A program made the position numbers and the translations under genes. The notes under the pieces are model-generated. The model was not told the DNA's origin, ran no database searches, and saw nothing but the letters and a program-made list of their open reading frames with translations. A stretch of DNA of 64,000 nucleotides from JACVRW01 sp963837445 (GTDB lineage: Bacteria > Actinomycetota > Thermoleophilia > Solirubrobacterales > Thermoleophilaceae), in the NCBI GenBank assembly GCA_963837445.1, contig CAWINK010000002.1:248001-312000 (forward strand), in the 5' to 3' direction. This document shows, in pieces, positions 7,466-16,914 of the stretch (within the stretch, counting starts at the first letter, position 1; the number at the start of each line of letters is the position of its first letter).

Positions 7466-8951
7466 CCTCGAGCTGACGCCGTCGCTCGACGAGACGCGCG
7501 AGCTCGCGCGCGAGCACACGCTCGTGCCGCTGCGGCACACGTTCATCGCCGACTGCGAGACGCCGGTGTCCGCCTACCTGAAGCTGCGCGGGGACGGGCC
7601 CTCGTTCCTGCTCGAGTCGGCGGAGCAGGGCCAGCGCGTCGGGCGCTGGTCGTTCCTCGGATTTCGCCCGCGCGCGGTGATCCGCCTCGCCCGGGGCGAG
7701 CATCCCGATCCGTACGCGGCCGTCGCCGAGGAGCTTGCGCGCTACCGGATCGCGCCGCTCGACGGGCTGCCGCCGTTCGCCGGCGGCGCCGTGGGGATGT
7801 TCGGCTACGACCTCGTGCGCAGCGCCGAGCCGAGCGTCGGGGAGCCGAACCCCGACGACCTCGGGATGCCGGAGCTGGCGGTGATGGTCACCGACGTGCT
7901 GCTGGCGTTCGACCACCTGCGCCACGAGGTCACCGTGCTCGCGAACGTGATCCTCGATGGGCAACGCTCCGGTGCGGGCCAAGCCCGCCCCCTCGCGCAC
8001 GGCGGCGACGTGGAGCAGGCCTACCATCAGGCCGCCGCGGCGATCGCCGACGTGCGCGAACGGTTGCGCGGGCCGGTTCCGCAGGTGGGCGCGGGCCGCA
8101 TCGACCCGCCCACCTTCAGCTCGAACCTGGGCTCCGATGGCTATGCGGAGGCCGTGGAGCGCGCCAAGGAGTACATCCGCGCCGGCGACGTCTACCAGGT
8201 GGTCCCAAGCCAGCGCTGGAGCGCCGACTGCCCCGTGGACGCCTTCTCGATCTTCCGCGGGCTGCGCGCGATCAACCCGAGCCCATACATGTACTTCCTC
8301 GACTTCGAGGACTTCGAGATCGCGGGCGCCTCACCGGAGGCGCTCGTGACCGTCACGGGCCGCAACGTGCGGCAGCGCCCGATCGCGGGCACGCGCCCGC
8401 GCGCCGACTCCGTCGAGCAGGACCTCGAGCGCGGGCGGGAGCTGCTCGCCGACCCGAAGGAGCGGGCCGAGCACGTGATGCTCGTGGACCTCGGCCGCAA
8501 CGACCTCGGGCGCGTCTGCGAGTACGGCTCGGTCACGGTCGACGAGCTGATGACCGTGGAGACCTACTCGCACGTGATGCACATCGTGTCGTCGGTGTCC
8601 GGCACGCTCAGCCCGGGCGTGTCCCCGATGGACGCACTGCGTGCGTCACTGCCGGCGGGCACGCTCTCCGGCGCACCCAAGATCAGGGCGATGCAGATCA
8701 TCGACGAGCTCGAGCCCGTCGGGCGCGGCCCGTACGGCGGCGCCGTGGGCTACCTCTCGTACACGGGCGACCTCGACACCTGCATCTACATCCGCTCCGC
8801 TCTCGTGAAGGGCGGCCAGGTGCACCTCCAGGCGGGCGGCGGGATCGTGGCGGACTCGGACCCGGCGTACGAGGTGCGCGAGACCGAGGCGAAGGCGGGC
8901 GCCGTGATGGACGCCATCAGGCTCGCGTGCAAGCAGGGGGACTGGGCATGA
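7446..8951 (+). CDS. trpE: Anthranilate synthase component I
   Basis: A 501-residue chorismate-utilising enzyme making anthranilate with TrpG. N-terminal region has LLESAEQGQRVGRWSFLGF, part of the tryptophan feedback site (LLES). The catalytic C-terminal half has DVYQVVPSQRW, IAGTRPR, LVDLGRNDLGRV, PAGTLSGAPKIRAMQII and LQAGGGIVADSDP. Reading frame intact. ATG start at 7446 lies inside the end of hisIE, and the stop overlaps trpG (ATGA). Confidence 0.97.
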   Translation: MSVAAADLELTPSLDETRELAREHTLVPLRHTFIADCETPVSAYLKLRGDGPSFLLESAEQGQRVGRWSFLGFRPRAVIRLARGEHPDPYAAVAEELARYRIAPLDGLPPFAGGAVGMFGYDLVRSAEPSVGEPNPDDLGMPELAVMVTDVLLAFDHLRHEVTVLANVILDGQRSGAGQARPLAHGGDVEQAYHQAAAAIADVRERLRGPVPQVGAGRIDPPTFSSNLGSDGYAEAVERAKEYIRAGDVYQVVPSQRWSADCPVDAFSIFRGLRAINPSPYMYFLDFEDFEIAGASPEALVTVTGRNVRQRPIAGTRPRADSVEQDLERGRELLADPKERAEHVMLVDLGRNDLGRVCEYGSVTVDELMTVETYSHVMHIVSSVSGTLSPGVSPMDALRASLPAGTLSGAPKIRAMQIIDELEPVGRGPYGGAVGYLSYTGDLDTCIYIRSALVKGGQVHLQAGGGIVADSDPAYEVRETEAKAGAVMDAIRLACKQGDWA

Positions 8952-9499
8952 CGAGCGTGCTCGTGGTCGACAACTACGACTCGTTCACATACAACCTCGT
9001 GCAGTACCTGGGCGAGCTCGGGGCCGAGGTGGAGGTGGTCCGCAACGACCTCCCCGAGCTGCTCGAGCGCAGCCCCGACCGCGTGATCGTGTCGCCGGGG
9101 CCGTGCACACCCGAGGAGGCCGGTCTCTCCAAGGACGCGATCCGCCGCTACGCGGAGGCCGGCGTGCCCGTGCTCGGCGTCTGCCTGGGCCACCAGGCGC
9201 TCGCCGCGGCCTATGGCGGCAGGGTGGTGCGCGGCGAGCCGGTGCACGGCAAGACCGCCGAGGCGGAGCACGACGGCAGGACGATCTTCCACGGCCTCGA
9301 ATCACCGCTCGTGGTCGGCCGCTACCACTCGCTCGTCGTGGACCCGGAGCTGCCGGACCAGCTGGAGGTCTCCGCCCGATCGGGTCACGTGATCATGGGC
9401 CTGCGCCACCGCGAGCTGCCGCTCGAGGGCGTGCAGTTTCACCCCGAGTCGGTGCTCACGCCACACGGCAAGCGCCTGCTGGCAAACTTCCTCGGATGA
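8948..9499 (+). CDS. trpG: Anthranilate synthase component II (glutamine amidotransferase)
   Basis: A 183-residue class I glutamine amidotransferase that supplies ammonia to TrpE. It begins VLVVDNYDSFTYNLVQYLG. The nucleophile Cys is in GVCLGHQ near residue 79, and the His/Glu pair is in GVQFHPESVLT near residue 165. SPGPCTPEEAG is typical. May double as PabA for folate, as in many bacteria with a single copy. ATG overlaps the trpE stop by 4 bp. Confidence 0.96.
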   Translation: MTSVLVVDNYDSFTYNLVQYLGELGAEVEVVRNDLPELLERSPDRVIVSPGPCTPEEAGLSKDAIRRYAEAGVPVLGVCLGHQALAAAYGGRVVRGEPVHGKTAEAEHDGRTIFHGLESPLVVGRYHSLVVDPELPDQLEVSARSGHVIMGLRHRELPLEGVQFHPESVLTPHGKRLLANFLG

Positions 9500-10575
9500 G
9501 ACGCGCGGCCATATTCGCTGCGCTCGTCGTCTCGCTCGGCGCCGCCTCAGAGGCCGCGGCGGAGGTGGTCGTGGTCTCGACCGACGGTGTCCAGCCGAGG
9601 CGGGCGCATGTGGCCCCCGGCGGCACCGTGCGCTGGGAGAACAGCTCCCCGGCCGCAGTCCGGATCCAGAGCCTCGGCAGGCCGCGCTTCCGGTCGCTCG
9701 ATGTCGACGCCGGCCGCGCGGGCGAGCGTCGCTTCAACGCCGTGGGCCGCTACCGCTACACGATCCCCGGCACCGTCGCGGAGGCGATCGTGATCGTGGG
9801 TGCCGAGGTGCGCCGCCCGCGCCCCCGCGGCCGCGGCTGCGACCGCCGTGAGGTCTTCCTCTACCACGTGACCGTGAACGCGACGAAGTCATTCACGGAG
9901 GAGTGGGACCCGAGATTCGAGCTCCAGGGCGCCCTCTCGATCTCCTACGCGTACCAGGTCGTCTACCCGCGCGTGGCCGCGGTCGTCCAGCACGAGTGCG
10001 GCACGGGCGAGATCGAGGTCCGGGCTCGCGGCCGCGGGGCCGGCAAGCTCTCGAACTACAAGTGGGCGGACAGCGTCAGGAACGCGGACCCGAACGCGGG
10101 CAGTACCCCGTCGCCGTGTGACTTCCTCACCTCGGTGGACTCCCTCGGAGCCACGATCCAGATCAAGGACTCGGCGCTCATCCCGGGAGGCCGCGGGTCG
10201 TCCCTGTCCGTGGCGAGCCGCCTGACGCCCGGCCAGCGCGACGCGCTCGCGAAGCTCCTCGTCGACCGTCGCGCTGTTCCCTGCGACAAGGGCGGCCAGG
10301 GCAACGCGAGCGTGTTCGACGGCCCCGCGGGTCACGGGACGGTGCCGATCTTCCAGGACCCCTACCGCGTCGCGGGGGGCGAGCTGTTCCCGCCGCTGAT
10401 CGCCCTGAGCGGAGACTTCTTCGCCCAGGGCCGCTCGCGTCCGCTTCAGAGCCTGGTGGCCGGCCGCTCGTTCAGCGTCTCGAGTGGGGAGCGCAACTAC
10501 GACGGGAGAGATGCGCAGACCCACGTCGTGGCCAAGGCGGGGATGAGGATCCGCTTCGCCCGGCGCCACCGCTGA
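9496..10575 (+). CDS. Secreted protein with N-terminal cupredoxin-like domain, embedded in the trp operon
   Basis: A 359-residue protein, not a known trp enzyme. Residues 1-22 form a signal peptide (RRAAIFAALVVSLGAASEAAA). Residues 23-100 look like a blue-copper/plastocyanin fold (VQPRRAHVAPGGTVRWENSS, then GRYRYTIPGTVAEAIVIV), but I do not see the C-H-M copper ligands, so it may not bind copper. The remaining ~250 residues are unassigned and contain pairs of cysteines. It overlaps trpG and trpD by a few bases on either side, so it is fully built into the operon. Confidence 0.7.
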   Translation: MRRAAIFAALVVSLGAASEAAAEVVVVSTDGVQPRRAHVAPGGTVRWENSSPAAVRIQSLGRPRFRSLDVDAGRAGERRFNAVGRYRYTIPGTVAEAIVIVGAEVRRPRPRGRGCDRREVFLYHVTVNATKSFTEEWDPRFELQGALSISYAYQVVYPRVAAVVQHECGTGEIEVRARGRGAGKLSNYKWADSVRNADPNAGSTPSPCDFLTSVDSLGATIQIKDSALIPGGRGSSLSVASRLTPGQRDALAKLLVDRRAVPCDKGGQGNASVFDGPAGHGTVPIFQDPYRVAGGELFPPLIALSGDFFAQGRSRPLQSLVAGRSFSVSSGERNYDGRDAQTHVVAKAGMRIRFARRHR

Positions 10576-11591
10576 TGCCCAACGACGTGCTCACACGCGC
10601 CATCGACCGGGTGGCGAGCGGCGCCGACCTCGACGCGCCCGAGGCCGCCGCGGTTCTTGCCGAGATCGTGGACGGCAACGCCTCCGAGGCCCAGGCGGCC
10701 GCGTTCCTGATCGCCCTGCGCACGAAGGGCGAGACGGTGGGCGAGATCGCCGGCCTCGCCGCGGTGCTGCGCGAGCGCTCGGTCAAGGTCGATGCCGGGG
10801 ACGACCTCGTGGACACCGCCGGCACGGGCGGCGGCCGGCCCACCTTCAACGTGTCCACCACCGCGGCGTTCGTCGCGGCGGGAGCGGGCTGCCGGGTCGC
10901 GAAGCACGGCAACCGCTCCGCCACGAGCCAGTGCGGGTCGGCGGACGTGCTCGAGGCGCTCGGCGGCCGGATCGACATGGCGCCCGAGGTCGTGGCCGAC
11001 AGCATCCGCGAGATCGGCTTCGGGTTCATGTTCGCGCCGCTCCACCACCCGGCGTTCAAGCACATCGTCCCGGTCCGCAGGGAGCTCGCCGTGCGCACAG
11101 TCTTCAACTTCCTCGGCCCGCTCACCAACCCGGCCGGCGCGCTGCGCCAGGTGATCGGGGTCTCCGATCCCGAGAAGATCGAAACCATCGCGGCCGCGTT
11201 GGGAGAGCTTGGGGCGGAACGTGCCCTGGTAGTGTCGAGCTCAGATGGCCTGGACGAGTTCTCGGTCTCCGGGGCAACCCGCGTGGTGGAGCTGAGAGAC
11301 GGCCGTCTCTCGAGCTACGAGGTGACGCCCGACCAGGTTGGCATCGAGCTCTCGGCCGACGGTGCTGTGGGCGCCGGCACGCCCGAGCAGAACGCGCAGG
11401 TGCTGCGCGACGTGCTGTCCGGGAAGGCCGGCACGGAGCGCTCGCTCGCCGTCGTGAACGCCGGCGCGGCCATATACGTGGCGGGCCGGACCGACTCGCT
11501 CGCCGAAGGCGTGCGCGCCGCGGAGCGCGCGATCGACGACGGAGCCGCCGCGAGCGTGCTCGAGCGCTGGGTGGAGGCGACCGCCGCGTGA
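10575..11591 (+). CDS. trpD: Anthranilate phosphoribosyltransferase
   Basis: A 338-residue enzyme joining anthranilate to PRPP. Family marks are DTAGTGGGRPTFNVST near residue 78 (PRPP-binding GTGG), KHGNRSATSQCGSADVLEALG and FGFMFAPLHHPAFKH, then VRRELAVRTVFNFLGPLTNP. Reading frame intact. ATG start overlaps the stop of the secreted-protein gene; the stop overlaps trpC. Confidence 0.97.
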   Translation: MPNDVLTRAIDRVASGADLDAPEAAAVLAEIVDGNASEAQAAAFLIALRTKGETVGEIAGLAAVLRERSVKVDAGDDLVDTAGTGGGRPTFNVSTTAAFVAAGAGCRVAKHGNRSATSQCGSADVLEALGGRIDMAPEVVADSIREIGFGFMFAPLHHPAFKHIVPVRRELAVRTVFNFLGPLTNPAGALRQVIGVSDPEKIETIAAALGELGAERALVVSSSDGLDEFSVSGATRVVELRDGRLSSYEVTPDQVGIELSADGAVGAGTPEQNAQVLRDVLSGKAGTERSLAVVNAGAAIYVAGRTDSLAEGVRAAERAIDDGAAASVLERWVEATAA

Positions 11592-12400
11592 TCCCGCGCC
11601 TCGACGACATCGTCGACGCCACCCGCACCGCCCTGAGGCAGCGGCAGCGCGAGCACCCGCTCTCCGAGCTGGAGGCGCAGGTGGAGACGGGGCGGGAGGG
11701 CCGCCCGTTCGCCGAGGCGCTGTCGCGTCCCGGCACCTCGCTGGTCGCGGAGCACAAGCGCCGCTCGCCGTCCGCGGGCGCAATTCGCGAGGGCGCGAGC
11801 TGCGCCGAGATCGTGGGCGCGTACGAGCGCGGCGGGGCGGCTGCGCTGTCGATCCTCACCGAGGAGGCGCACTTCGGCGGATCGCTGGCAGACCTGCGCG
11901 AGGCCCGCGCGGCGACCGAGCTACCGATCCTCCGCAAGGACTTCACCATCGACCCGTATCAGCTCTACGAGGCGAAGCTCGCCGGGGCCGACGCCGTGCT
12001 GCTCGTGGTGGGATCGCTGAACGACACGCAGCTCGCCGAGCTGTACGCGCAGGCGCGCCAGCTCGACCTCGACGCGCTGGTGGAGATCCACGACGACGAC
12101 GAGCTCGAGCGCGCGCTCGAGCTCGACTCCGACGTGATCGGCATCAACAACCGCAACCTGGAGGACTTCAGCGTCGACATTCAGCGCACCTTCGACCTGC
12201 TCGCCGACGTGCCGGCGGGGAAGGTCGTGGTGTCCGAGTCCGGCATCCACCACCGCGACCAGATCGACGAGCTGGAGCAGGTGGGGGTGGACGCGGTGCT
12301 GATCGGAGAGGCGCTCATGCGCGCGCGCGACCCCGAGGCCGCGGCACGCGAGCTCACGCATTCGGCAGATCCTGGCGCTGAACCTATCGGCCCGGGTTAG
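11588..12400 (+). CDS. trpC: Indole-3-glycerol phosphate synthase
   Basis: A 270-residue TIM-barrel enzyme that closes the indole ring. Conserved barrel elements are LVAEHKRRSPSAGAIREGA, LSILTEEAHFGGSLADL, ILRKDFTIDPYQLYEAKLAGADAVLL (in parts), IGINNRNLEDFSVD and VVSESGIHHRDQI. GTG start overlaps trpD (GTGA). A 23-bp gap then separates it from moxR. Confidence 0.96.
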   Translation: MIPRLDDIVDATRTALRQRQREHPLSELEAQVETGREGRPFAEALSRPGTSLVAEHKRRSPSAGAIREGASCAEIVGAYERGGAAALSILTEEAHFGGSLADLREARAATELPILRKDFTIDPYQLYEAKLAGADAVLLVVGSLNDTQLAELYAQARQLDLDALVEIHDDDELERALELDSDVIGINNRNLEDFSVDIQRTFDLLADVPAGKVVVSESGIHHRDQIDELEQVGVDAVLIGEALMRARDPEAAARELTHSADPGAEPIGPG

Positions 12401-12423
12401 GCGTATCCCTACCATGGTGGAGC

Positions 12424-13374
12424 ATGTCGACCGTCCCTGAGCTCGACCCGCCCGCCGTAGCCGAGCTCGGCGCGCGCCTCCGGGACAACATCGCTCGCGC
12501 GGTCAAGGCTCCGGACTCGGTCATACGCGACGTGCTCGTGGCGCTGTTCGCCGAGGGCCACGTGCTGATCGAGGACTACCCGGGGGTGGGCAAGACGGCC
12601 CTCGCCCGCGCGCTCGCCCGTTCGATCGATGCCGAGTACGCCCGCATCCAGTGCACCGCCGACCTCCTGCCCGCCGACGTGGTCGGCACGAACGTCTACA
12701 ACCAGCGCGAGAACCGCTTCGAGTTCCGTCCCGGCCCGGTGTTCGCGAACGTCGTGCTGGTGGACGAGGTGAACCGCGCCTCGCCGAAGACGCAGTCCGG
12801 CCTGCTCGAGTGCATGCAGGAGCGGCACGTGACCGTGGACAGGCACACGCACGAGATCGCCCGGCCGTTCATCGTGGTCGCGACGCAGAACCCGGTCGAG
12901 TACGAGGGCACCTACCCGCTGCCCGAGGCGCAGCTCGACCGCTTCATGGTGCGCGTCTCGCTCGGCTACCCCTCCGCGGTCCAGGAGAGCCAGATGCTGA
13001 TGGACCACGCCGAGAGCGACCGCGTGCTCGACCTCGAGTCCGTTGCCGACGTGGCCGGCATACTGGCCGCGCAGACCGCTGCCGGCGCGGTTCACGGCAG
13101 CGAGGCGCTGCGCCGCTACGTCGTCGCGATCCTGGACGCCACGCGCGCGGACCCGCGTGTGGAGCTGGGCGCGAGCCCGCGTGCCGGACTGATGCTGTTC
13201 CGCGCCGCGAAGGCCTATGCGGCGCTCGACGGGCGCGACCACGCGCTCCCCGACGACGTGCAGAAGCTCGCCGGCGCCGTGCTCACGCACCGCCTGCTGC
13301 TCTCTCCCGGCACCGGCGCCGACGAGCGCGCCGTGGTCGTGCGCGACGCGCTGGAGCGGGTTCCCGCGCTCTGA
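12424..13374 (+). CDS. MoxR-family AAA+ ATPase
   Basis: A 316-residue chaperone-like ATPase. Walker A is GVGKTALARALA near residue 51, Walker B region VLVDEVNRASPKTQSGLLECM, and sensor region VVATQNPVEYEGTYPLPEAQLDRF. MoxR proteins usually work with an adjacent DUF58 protein and assist maturation of envelope or metal-centre proteins. Here the next two genes are DUF58 and a membrane transglutaminase, the classic module. ATG at 12424 has a GGTGGAG ribosome site. Confidence 0.92.
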   Translation: MSTVPELDPPAVAELGARLRDNIARAVKAPDSVIRDVLVALFAEGHVLIEDYPGVGKTALARALARSIDAEYARIQCTADLLPADVVGTNVYNQRENRFEFRPGPVFANVVLVDEVNRASPKTQSGLLECMQERHVTVDRHTHEIARPFIVVATQNPVEYEGTYPLPEAQLDRFMVRVSLGYPSAVQESQMLMDHAESDRVLDLESVADVAGILAAQTAAGAVHGSEALRRYVVAILDATRADPRVELGASPRAGLMLFRAAKAYAALDGRDHALPDDVQKLAGAVLTHRLLLSPGTGADERAVVVRDALERVPAL

Positions 13375-13381
13375 CGGGCTG

Positions 13382-14503
13382 ATGCTCCGCCCCCTCTTCA
13401 CGGCGCTGCTCGGAGTGGCGCTGTGCCTGGCCGGGGGAACGTTCGACACGGCGTCGCTGTACGTGCCCGGAGTGGGCCTGATCGTGCTGTCGCTGGGCTC
13501 GGTCGTCTGGGTGGAGCTGGCCGCCAAGGGCGCCACGGTCGAGCGCGTGCCGGGGCCGCACACCGTCGGGGAGGAGGAGCCCTATCCGCTGCGCGTGGAG
13601 GTGCGGAGCGGGTTGTTGCCGCCGCCCGGAGGCGAGCTGCTCGAGCCGTTGCTCGGCTGGCCGGTACCGGTGGCCGGCCGCTGGTCGCGGCGCCTCCGCA
13701 TCAACGTGCGCTTCTCCCGTCGCGGACGGCGGGTGCTCGAGCCCGAGCTGCTCGTGATCCGCGACCCGATGCGCCTCTACGCGCGCGAGATCGAGGGCCG
13801 TGGCGGGGAGGAGGTGCTCGTGCTTCCGCGGGTCGAGCCGGTGACCGCCCCCGGGAGCGGCGGCGCGGGCGCCGGCTCGCAGGCCGGGCTCGGGGCGCAG
13901 CCGAGCCTCTCGGGGAGGCGGCTCGACGCGTCCGCCGCCGAGCTCGAGATCGACGGGCTGCGCGCCTACCGGGAGGGCGCGCCCGCCTCGCGCATCCACT
14001 GGCCCTCCGTGGCTCGCCACGGCGAGATCCTGGAGCGCCGCCTCGTCGCGGAGCTCGACTCCGCTCCGCTGATCGTGATGGACCCCTCCGGCCCCGCGGA
14101 CGAGGAGGCCCTGGACAAGGCGGTGCGGGCCGCCGCCTCGCTGTGCGTATGGCTCGCACGGCAGGAGGGCTGCTCTGTGCTCCTCCCCGGCGCCCGGCGC
14201 CCGATCGACATCAGCCATGACCTCGGAGCCTGGCCGGCCGTGCACGCGCGGCTCGCCCTCGTGGAGGAGGGTGCCGCCCCGGCCGGGGGCGTGCTCGGCC
14301 CGCGCGGCGGCGCGGTGATCTGGGTCACCGGGGCGGATCTGCGGACCACGCCGCGCGCCCTCGAGCGGCTGCCCGCCGGGTCGCGTTACGTGGTCGCGCC
14401 CGGTGCGCTACCCGGTGTGCGGCCCGCGTTCGAGGTGGCCGGCTGCACCGGCTGCCTCGTCGAGCGGGCGCGCCGTGCCACCGGCACCCGGAGCGCGGCA
14501 TGA
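13382..14503 (+). CDS. DUF58 domain membrane protein
   Basis: A 373-residue protein with two N-terminal hydrophobic segments (LFTALLGVALCLAGG and LIVLSLGSVVWVEL) and a C-terminal DUF58/VWA-like domain with the family signature GLRAYREGAPASRIHWPSVA around residues 190-210. Partner of the MoxR ATPase in the operon. The stop overlaps the start of the transglutaminase gene. Exact role not established for the family. Confidence 0.88.
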   Translation: MLRPLFTALLGVALCLAGGTFDTASLYVPGVGLIVLSLGSVVWVELAAKGATVERVPGPHTVGEEEPYPLRVEVRSGLLPPPGGELLEPLLGWPVPVAGRWSRRLRINVRFSRRGRRVLEPELLVIRDPMRLYAREIEGRGGEEVLVLPRVEPVTAPGSGGAGAGSQAGLGAQPSLSGRRLDASAAELEIDGLRAYREGAPASRIHWPSVARHGEILERRLVAELDSAPLIVMDPSGPADEEALDKAVRAAASLCVWLARQEGCSVLLPGARRPIDISHDLGAWPAVHARLALVEEGAAPAGGVLGPRGGAVIWVTGADLRTTPRALERLPAGSRYVVAPGALPGVRPAFEVAGCTGCLVERARRATGTRSAA

Positions 14504-16872
14504 GCGTGGTTGGCCGCACCCCCGCGCCGGCCGCGGCAGGAGCCCCGCCCGCCTCCACCGGCAGCGCGCGCTCCGCCGCAGCGGTCACGCACGACTCGCT
14601 TGAGATGCGGCTGGTGGCCTTCGCAGCGCTGGCCGCGTTCAGCGCGGCGCACTGGGGGCTGCTGGTCGAGGATGCACCAGTCGGCCGCACGCTCCTGGTG
14701 CTGCTGGTGGCCACCGGCGCCGCCGCGGCGCTTGGGTTGCTCTCGCGGGCCCCGCTGCCGCGCCCGGCGCTGCACGCGCTCGCTGCCGCGATCGGCGTCG
14801 CCGCACTGGCCCTTGGGCTGATGGCGGCGGGCCTTCCCGGCCGCCTGCTGCTCCCGGCGCACTGGAGCGAGTTTGCGGACGGCCTGGACCGGGGCCTTGC
14901 CGGCATGCAGGACGTGTCGTGGCCCTACGACGGCCCTGACACCTGGATCCGCCGGACGATCCTGTTCGGCGTGCCCGCGCTCCTCACGGCCGCGGTCGCG
15001 CTCGCCTTCTGGCCGGCCCGTCGCGGGGTCGCGGGGCTGCGTATAGCGGGACTAGTGACACTGCTGCTCCTGTACGGCACCCCGGTGACCGAGAACGATC
15101 CGGGCACGCCGGCGCTGCGCGGCCTCGCGCTCCTCCTCCTGGTGGCTGGCTGGCTGTGGCTGCCGCGGATGCCGAGGCGCGAGGCGGCCGTCGGGGCCGC
15201 TGTGGTGGCGAGCGTCGGGGTGCTGTCGCTCCCGGTGGCTGCCGCTCTCGACGGCGAGCGCGCCTGGTGGGACTACGGGGCGTGGAGCGTGTTCGGCAAG
15301 GGCGAGGCGATCACATTCGATTGGTCCCACGAGTACGGGCCGCTCGAGTGGTCCCGGGCCGGGGCCACGGTGCTGAACGTGAAGTCGGACCGGCCGCATT
15401 ACTGGAAGGCCGAGGTGCTCGACTCGTTCGATGGCCTGCGCTGGGTGCGCTCCGCGGCGGCCGACGACAACCGCTTCGGCGCCGAGGTGGCGTTCGGGGC
15501 CTCGATCCCGGAGGGCCGCTGGGATTACCACGAGTACAACCCGGACTGGGACGAGCGCATCCGCTTCACCGTGCGCTCGCTCTCCAGCAGCATGGTCGTG
15601 GGCGCGGGCCTGACCCTCCGGGTCGAGGGCGTGGGTGGCGCGAGGCCGAGCTCGGACGGGACCACGCGCCTCCGGCGAGGGTTCATTCTGGAGAAGGGTG
15701 ACTCGTACGTCGTCCGCTCCTATGCCCCGAACCCCACGAAGGAACAGCTGGAGGGCGTGACGGACGGCTATTCGCGGGATCTGAGGATCTACACACAGAT
15801 CCAGCTCCCCAACCCTGGCGAGGACGCAACCGAGGGCTTGGGTCTTCAGGGCGACGCCGCGCGCGCGGAGGCGGCCCTGGCGCGCGAGAACGTGTTCGTA
15901 CCCCCGCGGGCCGACCCCACGAGCGGCTCCGGTCCCGACGCCGAGGCTGCAATAAGGCGCTCGCCCTACGGGCGCATGTACGACCTCGCCCAGCGACTCA
16001 CGTCAGACCAGCCGAACGCCTACGCCGCCGTGAAGAACGTGGAGCGCTATCTGCAGAACACGTTCACGTACTCCGAGCGCGTGCCCACGCGCCCGATCCC
16101 GCTGATGGGCTTCCTCTACGAGGACAAGCGCGGCTACTGCCAGCAGTTCTCAGGCGCGATGGCGCTGATGCTGCGCATGGCCGGCATCCCGGCGCGCGTG
16201 GCCGCGGGCTTCTCCCCGGGCTCCTACAACAAGGACACCGAGGAGTACCGCGTCCGGGACCTCGACGCGCACTCGTGGGTGGAGGTCTGGTTCACGGGCA
16301 TCGGCTGGGTGCCGTTCGACCCGACTCCCGCACGCTCACCGGCGCAGTCGCAGTCGAGTGCGCTCGCCACGAGCGCAGCGGCCGCAGACGCGGGCGAGGT
16401 GCAGACGCGCCAGGGCGTGGCCGCCTCCGAGCGCGGCACGGATACGGGCGCCGGCCTCGGCTCCGATGGCGGTAACGGCTGGCTCATGCCGGTGCTCCTG
16501 CTGCTGCTGGCGGCGCCGCTCGCGGCGGGCGCGCTCGTGCTCGGGAATCGCGTTCGCCGGCTTCGCGGCCTCGGGCCCGATGAGCTCGCGGAGGTCCAGC
16601 TCTCAGAGCTGCGGCGCGCGCTCGTGCGGCTCGACTGGGAGCTTCCTGCGTCGACAACGCTGCTGGGGCTCGAGCGGCGGCTGGGGCGCTTCGCGGGACC
16701 CGCCTCGGAGGCATATGCCGAGGCGCTGCGAGCGAACCGCTACGACCCGCGTGCGCCGGCCGCGCCCGCACTCAGCGAGCGCAGGGCCGTGCGCAGGGAG
16801 CTCAGCCGGGGCAGCATCTTCGACAGGTTGCGCGGGCTCGTGGCCATCCCGCCGGGCGCGCCGCGCTCGTAG
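14500..16872 (+). CDS. Membrane-bound transglutaminase-like protein (TgpA type)
   Basis: A 790-residue protein with about six N-terminal transmembrane helices (residues 30-250), an extracytoplasmic region and a transglutaminase core. The catalytic triad is visible: Cys in GYCQQFSGAMAL near residue 546, His in DLDAHSWVEVWF near residue 589 and Asp in WVPFDPTPA near residue 607. One further helix (LLLLLAAPLAAGALVL) and a C-terminal DUF4129-like cytosolic tail follow. The third gene of a MoxR-DUF58-transglutaminase envelope module. Overlaps the DUF58 stop by 4 bp. Confidence 0.88.
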   Translation: MSVVGRTPAPAAAGAPPASTGSARSAAAVTHDSLEMRLVAFAALAAFSAAHWGLLVEDAPVGRTLLVLLVATGAAAALGLLSRAPLPRPALHALAAAIGVAALALGLMAAGLPGRLLLPAHWSEFADGLDRGLAGMQDVSWPYDGPDTWIRRTILFGVPALLTAAVALAFWPARRGVAGLRIAGLVTLLLLYGTPVTENDPGTPALRGLALLLLVAGWLWLPRMPRREAAVGAAVVASVGVLSLPVAAALDGERAWWDYGAWSVFGKGEAITFDWSHEYGPLEWSRAGATVLNVKSDRPHYWKAEVLDSFDGLRWVRSAAADDNRFGAEVAFGASIPEGRWDYHEYNPDWDERIRFTVRSLSSSMVVGAGLTLRVEGVGGARPSSDGTTRLRRGFILEKGDSYVVRSYAPNPTKEQLEGVTDGYSRDLRIYTQIQLPNPGEDATEGLGLQGDAARAEAALARENVFVPPRADPTSGSGPDAEAAIRRSPYGRMYDLAQRLTSDQPNAYAAVKNVERYLQNTFTYSERVPTRPIPLMGFLYEDKRGYCQQFSGAMALMLRMAGIPARVAAGFSPGSYNKDTEEYRVRDLDAHSWVEVWFTGIGWVPFDPTPARSPAQSQSSALATSAAAADAGEVQTRQGVAASERGTDTGAGLGSDGGNGWLMPVLLLLLAAPLAAGALVLGNRVRRLRGLGPDELAEVQLSELRRALVRLDWELPASTTLLGLERRLGRFAGPASEAYAEALRANRYDPRAPAAPALSERRAVRRELSRGSIFDRLRGLVAIPPGAPRS

Positions 16873-16914
16873 ACATTTACCCAAGCGTAAGGTCCGCGCA
16901 CTAAACCTCAGTGC

